This document shows positions 8,155 through 16,009 of a DNA stretch of 64,000 nt, in pieces. The notes beneath the pieces were generated by a model, which worked only from the letters and a program-made list of their open reading frames with translations, searched no databases and had not been told where the DNA came from. Source of the stretch: CAVQGZ01 sp963714455 (GTDB lineage: Bacteria > Actinomycetota > Actinomycetes > Jiangellales > Jiangellaceae); assembly GCA_963714455.1 (NCBI GenBank), contig CAVQON010000020.1:124001-188000 (forward strand), given 5' to 3'. Position numbers and translations under genes: made by a program. Each line of letters starts with the position of its first letter. Within the stretch, counting starts at the first letter, position 1.

Positions 8155-9803
8155 CCGGCAGCCTGGAGCTCGCCCGCACGGTGGTGGACGAGCTGGTGCG
8201 CGGCGGGGTCACCGACGCCGTGCTCAGCCCCGGCTCGCGCAGCGGTCCGATGGCTTTCGCGCTGGCCGAGGCGGACACGGCCGGACGGCTGCGCCTGCAC
8301 GTACGCATCGACGAGCGGGGAGCGGGCTTTCTCGCCCTCGGCCTGGTCAAGGCCACCGGACGACCGGTGCCCGTGGTCTGCACGTCCGGCACGGCAGTCG
8401 CGAACCTGCACCCGGCCGTCTGCGAGGCCGACCACTCCGGCCTGCCGCTGCTGGTGCTGACCCCCGACCGGCCCGCCGAGCTGCAAGGCGTCGGGGCCAA
8501 CCAGACCACCGACCACCCGGGCCTTCTGCGCTCGTCGGTGCGGTGGTCGGCCCGGCTCACGGCCGAGCTGCCCACCAAGGGCCCCTACTGGCGCGCGACC
8601 GTGGCGCGCGGGCTCGGCGTGGCGACCGGCGAACGGCCCGGACCCATCCACCTCAACCTCGAGCTGTCCGACCCGCTGGTGCCCACACCCGGCACCGACC
8701 CCACCCCGCCGGGCCGACCGGGTGGTGCCCCGTGGTGCACGACCACCGCCAACGAGCAGCCGCCCACCCCGCTACGCCTGGACGCCGCGACCCCGACTGT
8801 CATCGTCGCCGGTGACGGTGCCGGTACGACGGTCGACCGGGTGGCGGCCCGGGCGGGATGGCCGGTGCTGGCCGAACCCACCTCGGGCGTCTGGGGGGCG
8901 CCGTCGGCCATCCCGTCCGCCCCCGCCGTCGTCTCCACCGACCGCTTTCTGCGTACGCACCGCCCGAGACGGGTCGTCGTGTACGGCCGGCCCACCATGT
9001 CGCGGTCGGTGCTGCGGTTGATCAGCGACACCGACGTCGAGGTCGTCGTGGTTCCCGGGACGCACGCCGAGTGGCCAGACCCCGGTCACGCCGCGGCGTC
9101 CGTCGCACCCGCGATCCTGCCGCGGGGCGAGGCACGCCACGGCTGGCACGACCAGTGGCGTGCCGCCGGCGCGGCGGCATGGATGGCCATGCGCGACCAT
9201 CTGGCGGCCATGAGCTGGCCCACCGAGCCGGGGGCCGTCGCCGACGTCGTGGCAGCCCTGCCGCGTGGCGCCACCGCGCTGCTCGGGGCCAGCCAGCCCA
9301 TCCGCGACGTGCACCTGGTGGCCGCACCGCGCGCCGACCTGAGGCTGCTGGCGAACCGTGGCCTCGCCGGTATCGACGGGACCATCTCGACGGCTGTCGG
9401 GGTGGCCCTCGCCGGCGCGGGTCCGACCTACGCGCTCATGGGCGACCTGACGTTCTGGCACGACGCGACCGGTCTGCTCGTCGGCCCGAGCGAACCCCGA
9501 CCAGACCTGTGCCTCGTCGTGGTCGACAACGCCGGCGGCGGCATCTTCGGGCTGCTCGAGCCGGGCGAGCAGGCGCACGCGAGCGTGCACGAACGGGTGT
9601 TCGCCACGCCGACCGGCGGCGACATCGGCGGCTGGTGCGGCGCGGTGGGCGTCGAGCACCGCCGCCCCACCACCCGCGACGAGCTCGTCGAGGCGCTGCG
9701 GCCGGCGGCTGGTCTGCGGGTGGTGCAGGTCCGCACCGACCGCGCCGCAAACCGCGCGCTGCACGCCGAGCTACGTGCTTGCGCATCGGCCGCCATCGGC
9801 TAG
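8151..9803 (+). CDS. menD: SEPHCHC synthase MenD
   Basis: A 550-residue thiamine-diphosphate enzyme that condenses isochorismate with 2-oxoglutarate, the committed step of menaquinone synthesis. The N-terminal domain has SPGSRSGPMAFAL and the activating glutamate in RIDERGAGF (about residue 55); the C-terminal ThDP domain has MGDLTFWHDATGLL (about 429-442) followed by VDNAGGGIFGLL, the Mg-diphosphate site. Length is normal for the family. GTG start overlaps the menC stop. The TAG stop at 9801-9803 is also the start of a probable -10 box for the methionine operon. Confidence 0.96.
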   Translation: MTGSLELARTVVDELVRGGVTDAVLSPGSRSGPMAFALAEADTAGRLRLHVRIDERGAGFLALGLVKATGRPVPVVCTSGTAVANLHPAVCEADHSGLPLLVLTPDRPAELQGVGANQTTDHPGLLRSSVRWSARLTAELPTKGPYWRATVARGLGVATGERPGPIHLNLELSDPLVPTPGTDPTPPGRPGGAPWCTTTANEQPPTPLRLDAATPTVIVAGDGAGTTVDRVAARAGWPVLAEPTSGVWGAPSAIPSAPAVVSTDRFLRTHRPRRVVVYGRPTMSRSVLRLISDTDVEVVVVPGTHAEWPDPGHAAASVAPAILPRGEARHGWHDQWRAAGAAAWMAMRDHLAAMSWPTEPGAVADVVAALPRGATALLGASQPIRDVHLVAAPRADLRLLANRGLAGIDGTISTAVGVALAGAGPTYALMGDLTFWHDATGLLVGPSEPRPDLCLVVVDNAGGGIFGLLEPGEQAHASVHERVFATPTGGDIGGWCGAVGVEHRRPTTRDELVEALRPAAGLRVVQVRTDRAANRALHAELRACASAAIG

Positions 9804-9806
9804 CGT
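9779..9806 (+). promoter_or_regulatory. promoter of the SAM riboswitch-metY transcript
   Basis: A TAGCGT -10 box at 9801-9806 sits 16 bases after a weak TTGCGC -35 (9779-9784). The first three bases of the -10 are the menD stop codon. The expected start, near 9812, is just before the riboswitch. Motif and spacing are visible; activity is inferred. Confidence 0.5.
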
Positions 9807-9821
9807 TCTCCTCGCACGTTC

Positions 9822-9915
9822 ATCACGAGCGGTCGAGGGATCTGGCCCACTGACACCGCAGCAACCGGGCACTCGTGCCGGCAGGTGCTAACTCCAGCGT
9901 CGAGGCTCTCGTCCC
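9822..9915 (+). promoter_or_regulatory. SAM-I (S-box) riboswitch
   Basis: The conserved S-box core is present in order: GAGGGATCTGGCCC (9835-9848), a TGA then GCAACC (9861-9866), and GGTGCTAACTCCAGC (9884-9898), which are the hallmark sequences of the SAM-I aptamer. The closing P1 helix can be drawn between ACGAG (9825-9829) and CTCGT (9908-9912); the P3 hairpin is GGGCACTCGTGCC. It lies in the leader of metY and metX, as expected for SAM feedback on methionine synthesis. No run of T follows, so control is more likely by translation than by termination. Confidence 0.95.
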
Positions 9916-9992
9916 GGGGGCTGCGGCGGAAGATGAATGTGTCGTGCCACGGGCTCCGCAAGGCTCCCGGCGCACGTCGGAACCCCCGGGAC
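9911..9992 (+). promoter_or_regulatory. candidate expression platform stem of the SAM riboswitch
   Basis: GTCCCGGGGG (9911-9920) and CCCCCGGGAC (9983-9992) form a perfect ten-base-pair stem enclosing 62 bases. Its left arm starts inside the last two bases of the aptamer P1 helix, so the two structures touch and may compete. The metY ribosome-binding site (AGAGGAG near 10014-10020) lies downstream. Seen in sequence; a switching role is inferred. Confidence 0.4.
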
Positions 9993-10030
9993 CCGACGCC
10001 GCCGCGAGCGGCAGAGAGGAGCCACAGACC

Positions 10031-11329
10031 GTGGCCGACGCCTTCCACCCCGAGACCCTGGCGGTTCACGCGGGTCAAGAGCCCGACCCGGCGACCAACA
10101 GCCGGGCGGTGCCGATCTACCAGACCACGTCCTACGTCTTCGACGACACCGACCACGCCGCCGACCTGTTCGCGCTCAAGGTGCCCGGCAACATCTACAC
10201 GCGCATCATGAACCCGACCCAGTCGGTGTTCGAGGCGCGCGTCGCCGCCCTGGAGGGCGGCGTGGCGGCGCTCGCCACCGCGTCCGGGTCGTCCGCGATC
10301 ACCTACGCGGTGCTCAACCTCACCTATGCCGGCGACAACATCGTCGCGCTGTCCACCCTGTACGGCGGCACCTACGCCCTGTTCGCCCACACGCTGCCGC
10401 AGTTCGGGATCGAGGTGCGCTTCGTCGACCCCGACAAGCCCGAGCAGCTCGCCGAAGCCGTCGACGAGCGCACCAAGCTCGTGTTCGCCGAGACGATCGG
10501 CAACCCCAAGATCAACGTCGTCGACATCGCCGCCTGGGCCGACGCCGCGCACGCCCACGGTCTGCCGCTGATCGTCGACAACACCGCACCCACTCCCTAC
10601 CTGGCCCGGGTCTTCGACCACGGCGCCGACGTGTCGGTGCACTCGGCGACGAAGTACATCGGCGGGCACGGAACCTCGATCGGTGGCGTCATCGTCGACG
10701 CCGGGACGTTCGACTGGGCCGCCCACGCCGAGCGGTTCCCCGGCCTGACCGGGCCCGACCCGGCGTACCACGGCGTGGTCTGGACCGAGGCCGTCGGCAA
10801 CCTCGCCTACATCATCCGCGCGCGCACGGTGCTGCTGCGCAACACCGGTGCCGCCATCACGCCCTTCAACTCGTTCCTGTTCCTGCAGGGGCTCGAGACG
10901 CTGCACCTGCGCATGGAGCGGCACAGCGAGAACGCGCTCGCGGTGGCCCGCTTCTTGGAGTCCCACGACGCTGTGACCTGGGTGAACTACCCGGGCCTGG
11001 AGTCAAGCCCGTACAAGGCGACGGCCGACAAGGTGTTCACCGGCCGTGGCTACGGCGGCCTGGTGTCGTTCGGGGTCACGACCGGGCGTGCCGGGGGACG
11101 GGCGTTCGTGGAGAGCCTCGAGCTGTTCAGCCACCTGGCCAACATCGGCGACGCGAAGTCGCTGGCCATCCACAACGCGACCACGACGCACAGCCAGCTC
11201 ACCCCGGACGAGCTGGAGAAGGCCGGCGTGCCCGAAGACCTGGTGCGCCTGTCGATCGGCATCGAGCACGTCGACGACCTGCTGGCCGACCTCGACCAGG
11301 CCCTCACCAAGGCCGCGAAGGTCCAGTAG
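10031..11329 (+). CDS. metY: O-acetylhomoserine sulfhydrylase (aminocarboxypropyltransferase) MetY
   Basis: A 432-residue Cys/Met-metabolism PLP enzyme that makes homocysteine from O-acetylhomoserine and sulfide. The PLP lysine is K208 in HSATKYIGGHG; the opening AVHAGQEPDPATNSRAVPIY and TSYVFDDTDHAADLFAL are typical of the MetY branch rather than MetB. Start GTG 10031 has AGAGGAG about ten bases upstream; the frame extends further upstream but runs through the riboswitch leader. metX follows after four bases, so the two consecutive steps of direct sulfhydrylation are co-transcribed under the SAM riboswitch. Confidence 0.95.
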   Translation: MADAFHPETLAVHAGQEPDPATNSRAVPIYQTTSYVFDDTDHAADLFALKVPGNIYTRIMNPTQSVFEARVAALEGGVAALATASGSSAITYAVLNLTYAGDNIVALSTLYGGTYALFAHTLPQFGIEVRFVDPDKPEQLAEAVDERTKLVFAETIGNPKINVVDIAAWADAAHAHGLPLIVDNTAPTPYLARVFDHGADVSVHSATKYIGGHGTSIGGVIVDAGTFDWAAHAERFPGLTGPDPAYHGVVWTEAVGNLAYIIRARTVLLRNTGAAITPFNSFLFLQGLETLHLRMERHSENALAVARFLESHDAVTWVNYPGLESSPYKATADKVFTGRGYGGLVSFGVTTGRAGGRAFVESLELFSHLANIGDAKSLAIHNATTTHSQLTPDELEKAGVPEDLVRLSIGIEHVDDLLADLDQALTKAAKVQ

Positions 11330-11333
11330 CCAG

Positions 11334-12452
11334 GTGTCGATCGGACGCGTCGAGACGCAGCGGGTTGTTCTCACCACCGAGGACGACCCGCTGCGTCTCA
11401 CGTCCGGTCGCACCCTGCCCCACGTCGAGGTCGCCTACGAGACCTATGGCCGCTTCACCGGCGACAACGCCGTGTTCGTCTGCCACGCCCTCACCGGCGA
11501 CGCCCACGCCGCGGGGCACCACGGGGACCCCAAGCGGCGCGGCTGGTGGGACAACATCATCGGCCCGGGCCGACCGCTGGACACCGACCGGTTCTTCGTG
11601 GTGTGCGCCAACCTGCTGGGCGGCTGCCAGGGCACGACCGGCCCGTCGTCGGTCGACCCGACCACGGGGCGTCAGTACGGCATGGACTTCCCGCTCCTCA
11701 GCGTGTCCGACATGGTCGCGGCGCATCGGCTGCTCACGCGACACCTCGGCATCGAGCGCCTGCACGCCGTCGTCGGCGGCTCGCTCGGCGGCATGCAGGC
11801 GCTGTCGTGGGCGATGGAGGCCCCCGACGAGGTCGCCTCCGCGGTCGTCGTGGCGGCGTCGTCACGGCTGTCGGCGCAGAACATCGCCTTCTCCGCCGTC
11901 GCCCGCGAGGCGATCATGCGTGACCCGAGCTTTCAGGACGGGCACTACTACGGCACCGGCGCCAGCCCCGACGTGGGTCTGGCCGTGGCCCGGATGATGG
12001 CGCACATCACCTACCTGTCCGAGGCTGCGATGACGGAGAAGTTCGGCCGCCGTCTGCAGGACGCCACGACGCCCCGGTTCGGCTTCGGCGTCGACTTCCA
12101 GGTGGAGAGCTACCTGCGCCACCAGGGGGAGTCGTTCCTGTCCCGCTTCGACGCGCTGTCGTACCTCTACCTGTCCCGCGCCCTGGACTACTACGACCCC
12201 TTCGCCCAGGCCGAGCACCAGCTCGCAGCGATGGCCGACGCGGGCACCCGCACGCTGGTCGTGTCGTTCGACTCCGACTGGCGCTTCGACACGTCCCACT
12301 CGCTGCGCATCGTGCGCACGCTCGAGCACGCCGGGGTGCCGGTGACCTTCCGCGAGGTGGTCAGCCCTACCGGGCACGACTCGTTCCTGCTGCCGGTCGC
12401 GGAGTACCACGCGATCGTGGCCGCCTTCTTGGGGGCATCACGTGCGTCCTGA
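11334..12452 (+). CDS. metX: homoserine O-acetyltransferase MetX
   Basis: A 372-residue alpha/beta-hydrolase-fold acyltransferase producing O-acetylhomoserine, the substrate of MetY. The nucleophile is S150 in GGSLGGM; the Asp of the triad is in VSFDSDWRF near residue 312 and the His is in SPTGHDSFLL near residue 347. GPSSVDP near residue 105 is also typical of the family. Start GTG 11334 lies four bases after metY. The 3' end overlaps metW by 11 bases in another frame. Acetyl versus succinyl use is inferred from the MetX family and the MetY partner. Confidence 0.95.
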   Translation: MSIGRVETQRVVLTTEDDPLRLTSGRTLPHVEVAYETYGRFTGDNAVFVCHALTGDAHAAGHHGDPKRRGWWDNIIGPGRPLDTDRFFVVCANLLGGCQGTTGPSSVDPTTGRQYGMDFPLLSVSDMVAAHRLLTRHLGIERLHAVVGGSLGGMQALSWAMEAPDEVASAVVVAASSRLSAQNIAFSAVAREAIMRDPSFQDGHYYGTGASPDVGLAVARMMAHITYLSEAAMTEKFGRRLQDATTPRFGFGVDFQVESYLRHQGESFLSRFDALSYLYLSRALDYYDPFAQAEHQLAAMADAGTRTLVVSFDSDWRFDTSHSLRIVRTLEHAGVPVTFREVVSPTGHDSFLLPVAEYHAIVAAFLGASRAS

Positions 12453-13035
12453 CCTCGCGCTCGTCGCCGACCTCGTCCCCGCCGGTGTGCGGGTGCTCGA
12501 CCTGGGCTGCGGCCCGGGTGACCTGCTCGCCCACCTCAGCGCCCAAGGTTGCCGGGGCACCGGTGTCGAGATCGACCAGACGGCCTTTCTGGCGGCCGTG
12601 TCGCGCGGCGTCGCCGTCCTCAGCCTCGACATCGACCACGACCTGCACGCCTTCGCCGACGACTCCTACGACGTGGTCGTGCTGAGCCAGACCCTGCAGG
12701 CCACCCGCCGGCCCCGGCACGTGATGGCCGAGATCGCCCGCATCGCCCCCCGGTGCGTTCTGTCGGTGCCCAACTTCGCCTACTGGCGCCACCGCAGCGA
12801 GCTGCTGCTGGCCGGGCGCATGCCGGTGTCGGCCGAGCTGCCCTACCCCTGGTACCAGACGCCGAACATCCATCTGTCCACGCTGCCGGACACCGAGGCG
12901 CTGGTCGACGACGTGGGCATGGCCGTGCGCTCCAGGCTGCTGCTCGACGAGAAGCACCGGCCCCTGCGCAACCAGCGGCTGGCCGGCAACTGGCGCGCGG
13001 CCCGGGCCGTCTACGCGCTCGGTCGGGCCGACTGA
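12442..13035 (+). CDS. metW: methionine biosynthesis protein MetW
   Basis: A 197-residue Rossmann-fold protein of the class I methyltransferase superfamily. The SAM-binding loop is VLDLGCGPGDLLAHL (about residues 15-29), followed by an acidic strand GVEID and by VVVLSQTLQATRRP, a segment characteristic of MetW. MetW is found downstream of metX and in several bacteria is needed for or stimulates homoserine acetylation; its methyltransferase activity is unproven. It overlaps metX by 11 bases and converges on menF with a 25-base overlap. Confidence 0.92.
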   Translation: MRPDLALVADLVPAGVRVLDLGCGPGDLLAHLSAQGCRGTGVEIDQTAFLAAVSRGVAVLSLDIDHDLHAFADDSYDVVVLSQTLQATRRPRHVMAEIARIAPRCVLSVPNFAYWRHRSELLLAGRMPVSAELPYPWYQTPNIHLSTLPDTEALVDDVGMAVRSRLLLDEKHRPLRNQRLAGNWRAARAVYALGRAD

Positions 13036-14270
13036 AGCGCCTCACGCATCGGCGTGAGCTTCGCCTCGGCCTCCGCCAGCTCGTCCTGCGGGCTCGACCC
13101 GGCGACGATGCCGCACCCGGCGTAGAGGCGCAGCCGACGCGGCCCCTCCAGGTGGGCACAGCGCAGGGCGATCGCCCACTCGCCGTCGCCGCGGGCGTCC
13201 ATCCAGCCGACCGGGCCGGCGTAGCGCCCCCGGTCGAGCTGCTCCAGCTCGGCGATCACGTCGCGCGCGGTGCCGGTCGGGGTCCCGCAGACCGCCGCGC
13301 TGGGGTGCAGGTCGGCCACCAGCTCCAGCGCCGTGCGCCCGTCGTGCACCACCCCGGTCACGTCGGTCGCCAGGTGCATCACATTCGGCAGGTGCAGCAC
13401 GAACGGCGTCTCCGGCACGTTCAGCGTGCCGTGCCGGGCGAGGGCGTCGGCCACCGAACGCACAGCGAACTCGTGCTCCTGGTGGTCCTTGGACGAGCGG
13501 GCCAGCGAGGCGGCCAGCGCGAGGTCGTGGGCGTCGTCGCCGGTGCGGCGGATGGTGCCGGCCAGCACGCGCGAGGTGGCCAGGCCCTTCTCCAGCCGGA
13601 TGAGCATCTCCGGGGTCGCCCCGAGCAGTCCGTCCACCTGAAAGGTCCAGCACCCCGGGTACTGCTCGGCGAGGCGCTCCAGCGGCCACCGCGGGTCCAA
13701 CGGGTGCTCGGTCGTCGCCACGACGTCGCGGGCGAGCACCACCTTGTCGAGCTCACCTGCGGTGATGCGCCCCACGGCCGTCGTCACCGCCGCCAGCCAC
13801 TCCGATGCCGTGAGCGAGCCGTCGTCGAACGTGACCGCGCCGGCGCACATCGATGGGTCGCGCGGCTGGGGCGTCGACATCGGTGGCACCCGGTCACCGG
13901 CGCTGATCGTCGTCACCCATGACACCCCGTCACGGCGGCCGACCACGACCTCCGGGACGACGAGCACCGACGTGCCCGCGTCGTCGAAGGTGAACGACCC
14001 GAACGCCACCGGACCCGAGCCCGGAACCTGCACGTCGTCGCGCACCACGGCGCCGCGCACAGCGTCTCGCCAGGTGCGGGCCGCCTCGGCGAAGCGGTCG
14101 GGGCCACTCGGCTGCCAGCGGGCGACCTCGCCCCACGCGACCATCCCGTCCCCGCGTCGCACCCACGCGAGGCCGTCGCGCGGCAGCAGGTCGAGCAGCG
14201 CGCCTGGGTCGTCGACCCGACGGCTGCGCACGACGAGGTGCGCACCGACGGTTTCGACCGAGACGGACAC
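13011..14270 (-). CDS. menF: isochorismate synthase MenF
   Basis: A 419-residue chorismate-binding enzyme that turns chorismate into isochorismate for MenD. The C-terminal catalytic half shows GELDKVVLARD (about residues 150-160), LLGATPEMLIR, LAGTIRRTGDD, SSKDHQEHEFAV, HPSAAVCGTPT and LYAGCGIVAGSSPQDEL, all standard for the family. I start it at GTG 14270 rather than TTG 14279 because a TAATCT box (14284-14279) overlaps the TTG and sits eight bases before the GTG. It is divergent from menG and overlaps metW tail to tail by 25 bases. Salicylate or siderophore use of the product is possible, but no such genes are nearby. Confidence 0.93.
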   Translation of the reverse strand: MSVSVETVGAHLVVRSRRVDDPGALLDLLPRDGLAWVRRGDGMVAWGEVARWQPSGPDRFAEAARTWRDAVRGAVVRDDVQVPGSGPVAFGSFTFDDAGTSVLVVPEVVVGRRDGVSWVTTISAGDRVPPMSTPQPRDPSMCAGAVTFDDGSLTASEWLAAVTTAVGRITAGELDKVVLARDVVATTEHPLDPRWPLERLAEQYPGCWTFQVDGLLGATPEMLIRLEKGLATSRVLAGTIRRTGDDAHDLALAASLARSSKDHQEHEFAVRSVADALARHGTLNVPETPFVLHLPNVMHLATDVTGVVHDGRTALELVADLHPSAAVCGTPTGTARDVIAELEQLDRGRYAGPVGWMDARGDGEWAIALRCAHLEGPRRLRLYAGCGIVAGSSPQDELAEAEAKLTPMREALQSARPSA

Positions 14271-14309
14271 GAGGGGCAAGATTACGGCGCGGATGCGTAG
14301 CCTGGCGCG
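14271..14309. promoter_or_regulatory. divergent leaderless promoters of menF and menG
   Basis: Minus strand: TAATCT (14284-14279), eight bases before the menF GTG at 14270. Plus strand: TAGCCT (14298-14303), six bases before the menG GTG at 14310. No ribosome-binding site is visible before either start. This is the second men gene pair in the window with back-to-back leaderless-type boxes. Confidence 0.6.
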
Positions 14310-15026
14310 GTGAGCCAGCGCGCAGACTTGTCCAAGCAGCCGTCAGAGGTTGCTGCGATGTTCGACGCGGTGGCCCAGCGCTACGACCTCACCAACGACG
14401 TGCTCTCGGCCGGGCAGGACCGTCGCTGGCGCCGCGAGGTGGTCGACGCTCTGGACCTGACGATCGGCGACCGGGTTCTCGACCTGGCTGCGGGCACCGG
14501 GACGTCGAGCGAGGCGCTGCACGCGGTCGGGGCCGACGTCGTCGCCGCCGACTTCTCCCTGGGAATGCTGAAGGCCGGCCGACCCGCACGCACCCACCTG
14601 CCGTTCGTGGCCGCCGACGCGCTGCACCTGCCGTTCGCCGACGCGGTGTTCGACGCGGTCACCATCTCGTTCGGGCTGCGCAACCTGGTGTCGGTGGCCG
14701 ACGGCCTGACCGAGATGGCCCGCGTCGTGCGCCCCGGCGGCACCCTGGTGGTCTGTGAGTTCAGCCACCCGACCAACGCGACGTTCCGCACGGTCTACGA
14801 GAACTACCTGATGCGTGCGCTCCCGTCGATCGCCCGGCGCGTCTCCAGCGCCCCGGACGCCTACGTCTACCTGGCCGAGTCGATCCAGGACTGGCCCGAC
14901 CAGCCGACGCTGGCCGGCGTCATCGGCACGTCCGGGTGGGAAGAGGTGGCGTGGCGCAACCTGAGCGGCGGAATCGTCGCGCTCCATCGCGCCACCCGTT
15001 CGAAAGCATCGGCCTCGGCCACCTAG
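14310..15026 (+). CDS. menG: demethylmenaquinone methyltransferase MenG/UbiE
   Basis: A 238-residue SAM-dependent methyltransferase that completes menaquinone. Signatures: MFDAVAQRYDLTNDVLSAGQ (about residues 17-36), the SAM loop VLDLAAGTGTSSEAL (about 56-70), and TISFGLRNLVSVADGL (about 117-132), all typical of UbiE/MenG. In an organism with a full men set and no ubi genes, the substrate is demethylmenaquinone. GTG start with TAGCCT six bases upstream. Its TAG stop (15024-15026) doubles as the first half of the likely nuo -10 box. Confidence 0.94.
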   Translation: MSQRADLSKQPSEVAAMFDAVAQRYDLTNDVLSAGQDRRWRREVVDALDLTIGDRVLDLAAGTGTSSEALHAVGADVVAADFSLGMLKAGRPARTHLPFVAADALHLPFADAVFDAVTISFGLRNLVSVADGLTEMARVVRPGGTLVVCEFSHPTNATFRTVYENYLMRALPSIARRVSSAPDAYVYLAESIQDWPDQPTLAGVIGTSGWEEVAWRNLSGGIVALHRATRSKASASAT

Positions 15027-15029
15027 GAT
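15024..15029 (+). promoter_or_regulatory. -10 box of the nuo operon
   Basis: TAGGAT begins with the menG stop codon. A start point would fall near 15036, giving a leader of about 40 bases that contains the Rex-like operator and the GGAGG before nuoA. There is no convincing -35. Confidence 0.45.
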
Positions 15030-15043
15030 GCGCGTGGAGAAGT

Positions 15044-15061
15044 TTGTGAAGGCGTTCACGA
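15044..15061 (+). promoter_or_regulatory. Rex-like operator in the nuo leader
   Basis: TTGTGAAGGCGTTCACGA is an 18-base dyad (GTGAA, four bases, TTCAC) matching the Rex consensus TTGTGAANNNNTTCACAA at 13 of 14 fixed positions. Rex is the NADH/NAD+-sensing repressor of respiratory genes in Gram-positive bacteria, including nuo in streptomycetes. The site lies just after the probable transcription start and before nuoA. No rex gene is in the window. Confidence 0.75.
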
Positions 15062-15077
15062 CCTGTTGGAGGAGATG

Positions 15078-15437
15078 GTGAACCCGTTCGTCCCCGTGCT
15101 GGGCCTCGCCGGCCTGGCGGCGGCTTTCGCTCTCTTCTCCCTCGTCGCCGGCAAGCTCGCCGGACCGAGCCGCTTCAACCGGGCTCGTCTCGACGCCTAC
15201 GAGTGCGGCATCGAGCCGACGCCGCAGGCCGAGGGAGGCGGGCGCTTCCCGATCAAGTACTACCTGACGGCGATGATGTTCATCATCTTCGACATCGAGA
15301 TCGTCTTCCTCTATCCCTGGGCCGTGCGCTTCGACGCTCTCGGGCTGTTCGGGTTCTACGCCATGGCCCTCTTCCTCGTCCTCATCACCGTCGCCTACGT
15401 CTACGAGTGGCGTCGCGGCGGCCTGGACTGGGACTGA
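15078..15437 (+). CDS. nuoA: NADH-quinone oxidoreductase subunit A
   Basis: A 119-residue membrane subunit of complex I with three helices. The conserved loop YECGIEPTPQAEGGGRFPIKYY (first part YECGIEP near residues 41-47) joins helix one to helix two and lies close to the quinone channel; FDIEIVFLYPWA follows in helix two. GTG 15078 is preferred over ATG 15075 and TTG 15066 because GGAGG (15068-15072) is then five bases away and the protein starts MNPFVPVLG like its relatives. First gene of the 15 kb nuo operon. Confidence 0.96.
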   Translation: MNPFVPVLGLAGLAAAFALFSLVAGKLAGPSRFNRARLDAYECGIEPTPQAEGGGRFPIKYYLTAMMFIIFDIEIVFLYPWAVRFDALGLFGFYAMALFLVLITVAYVYEWRRGGLDWD

Positions 15438-15454
15438 TCAGGAGAGAGCCACTG

Positions 15455-16009
15455 ATGGGTATCGAAGAGAAGCTTCCGAGCGGGTTCTTGCTCAGCACGG
15501 TCGAAGACGTGGCCGGGTACTTCCGCAAGGGCTCGCTGTGGCCGGCGACGTTCGGCCTGGCCTGCTGCGCCATCGAGATGATGACCACCGGCGGGCCGCG
15601 CTACGACCTCTCGCGCTTCGGCATGGAGGTGTTCCGCGCGTCCCCCCGCCAGGCCGACCTGATGATCGTCGCCGGACGCGTCAGCCAGAAGATGGCGCCG
15701 ATCGTGCGCCAGGTCTACGACCAGATGCCCAACCCCAAGTGGGTCATCTCGATGGGCGTGTGCGCCTCGTCCGGCGGCATGTTCAACAACTACGCGATCG
15801 TGCAGGGCGTCGACCACGTCGTCCCCGTCGACGTCTACCTTCCGGGCTGTCCGCCCCGCCCGGAGATGCTGCTGGACGCGATCCTGACGATCCACGACCA
15901 GATCCAGAACATGCCGCTGGGGCCGAACCGCATCGCTGCGGAGGACGAGGCCGAGCAGCGGGCGCTCGCTGCCACGCCCACCATCGAGATGAAGGGGCTG
16001 CTGCGCTAG
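15455..16009 (+). CDS. nuoB: NADH-quinone oxidoreductase subunit B
   Basis: A 184-residue peripheral-arm subunit carrying cluster N2, the last electron carrier before menaquinone. All four ligands are present: C37 and C38 in LACCAIEMM, C103 in MGVCASSGG and C132 in LPGCPPRPE. The amphipathic N-terminal segment up to GYFRKGSLWP contacts the membrane arm. ATG 15455 has AGGAGAG about ten bases upstream. nuoC begins immediately after its stop. Confidence 0.97.
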   Translation: MGIEEKLPSGFLLSTVEDVAGYFRKGSLWPATFGLACCAIEMMTTGGPRYDLSRFGMEVFRASPRQADLMIVAGRVSQKMAPIVRQVYDQMPNPKWVISMGVCASSGGMFNNYAIVQGVDHVVPVDVYLPGCPPRPEMLLDAILTIHDQIQNMPLGPNRIAAEDEAEQRALAATPTIEMKGLLR

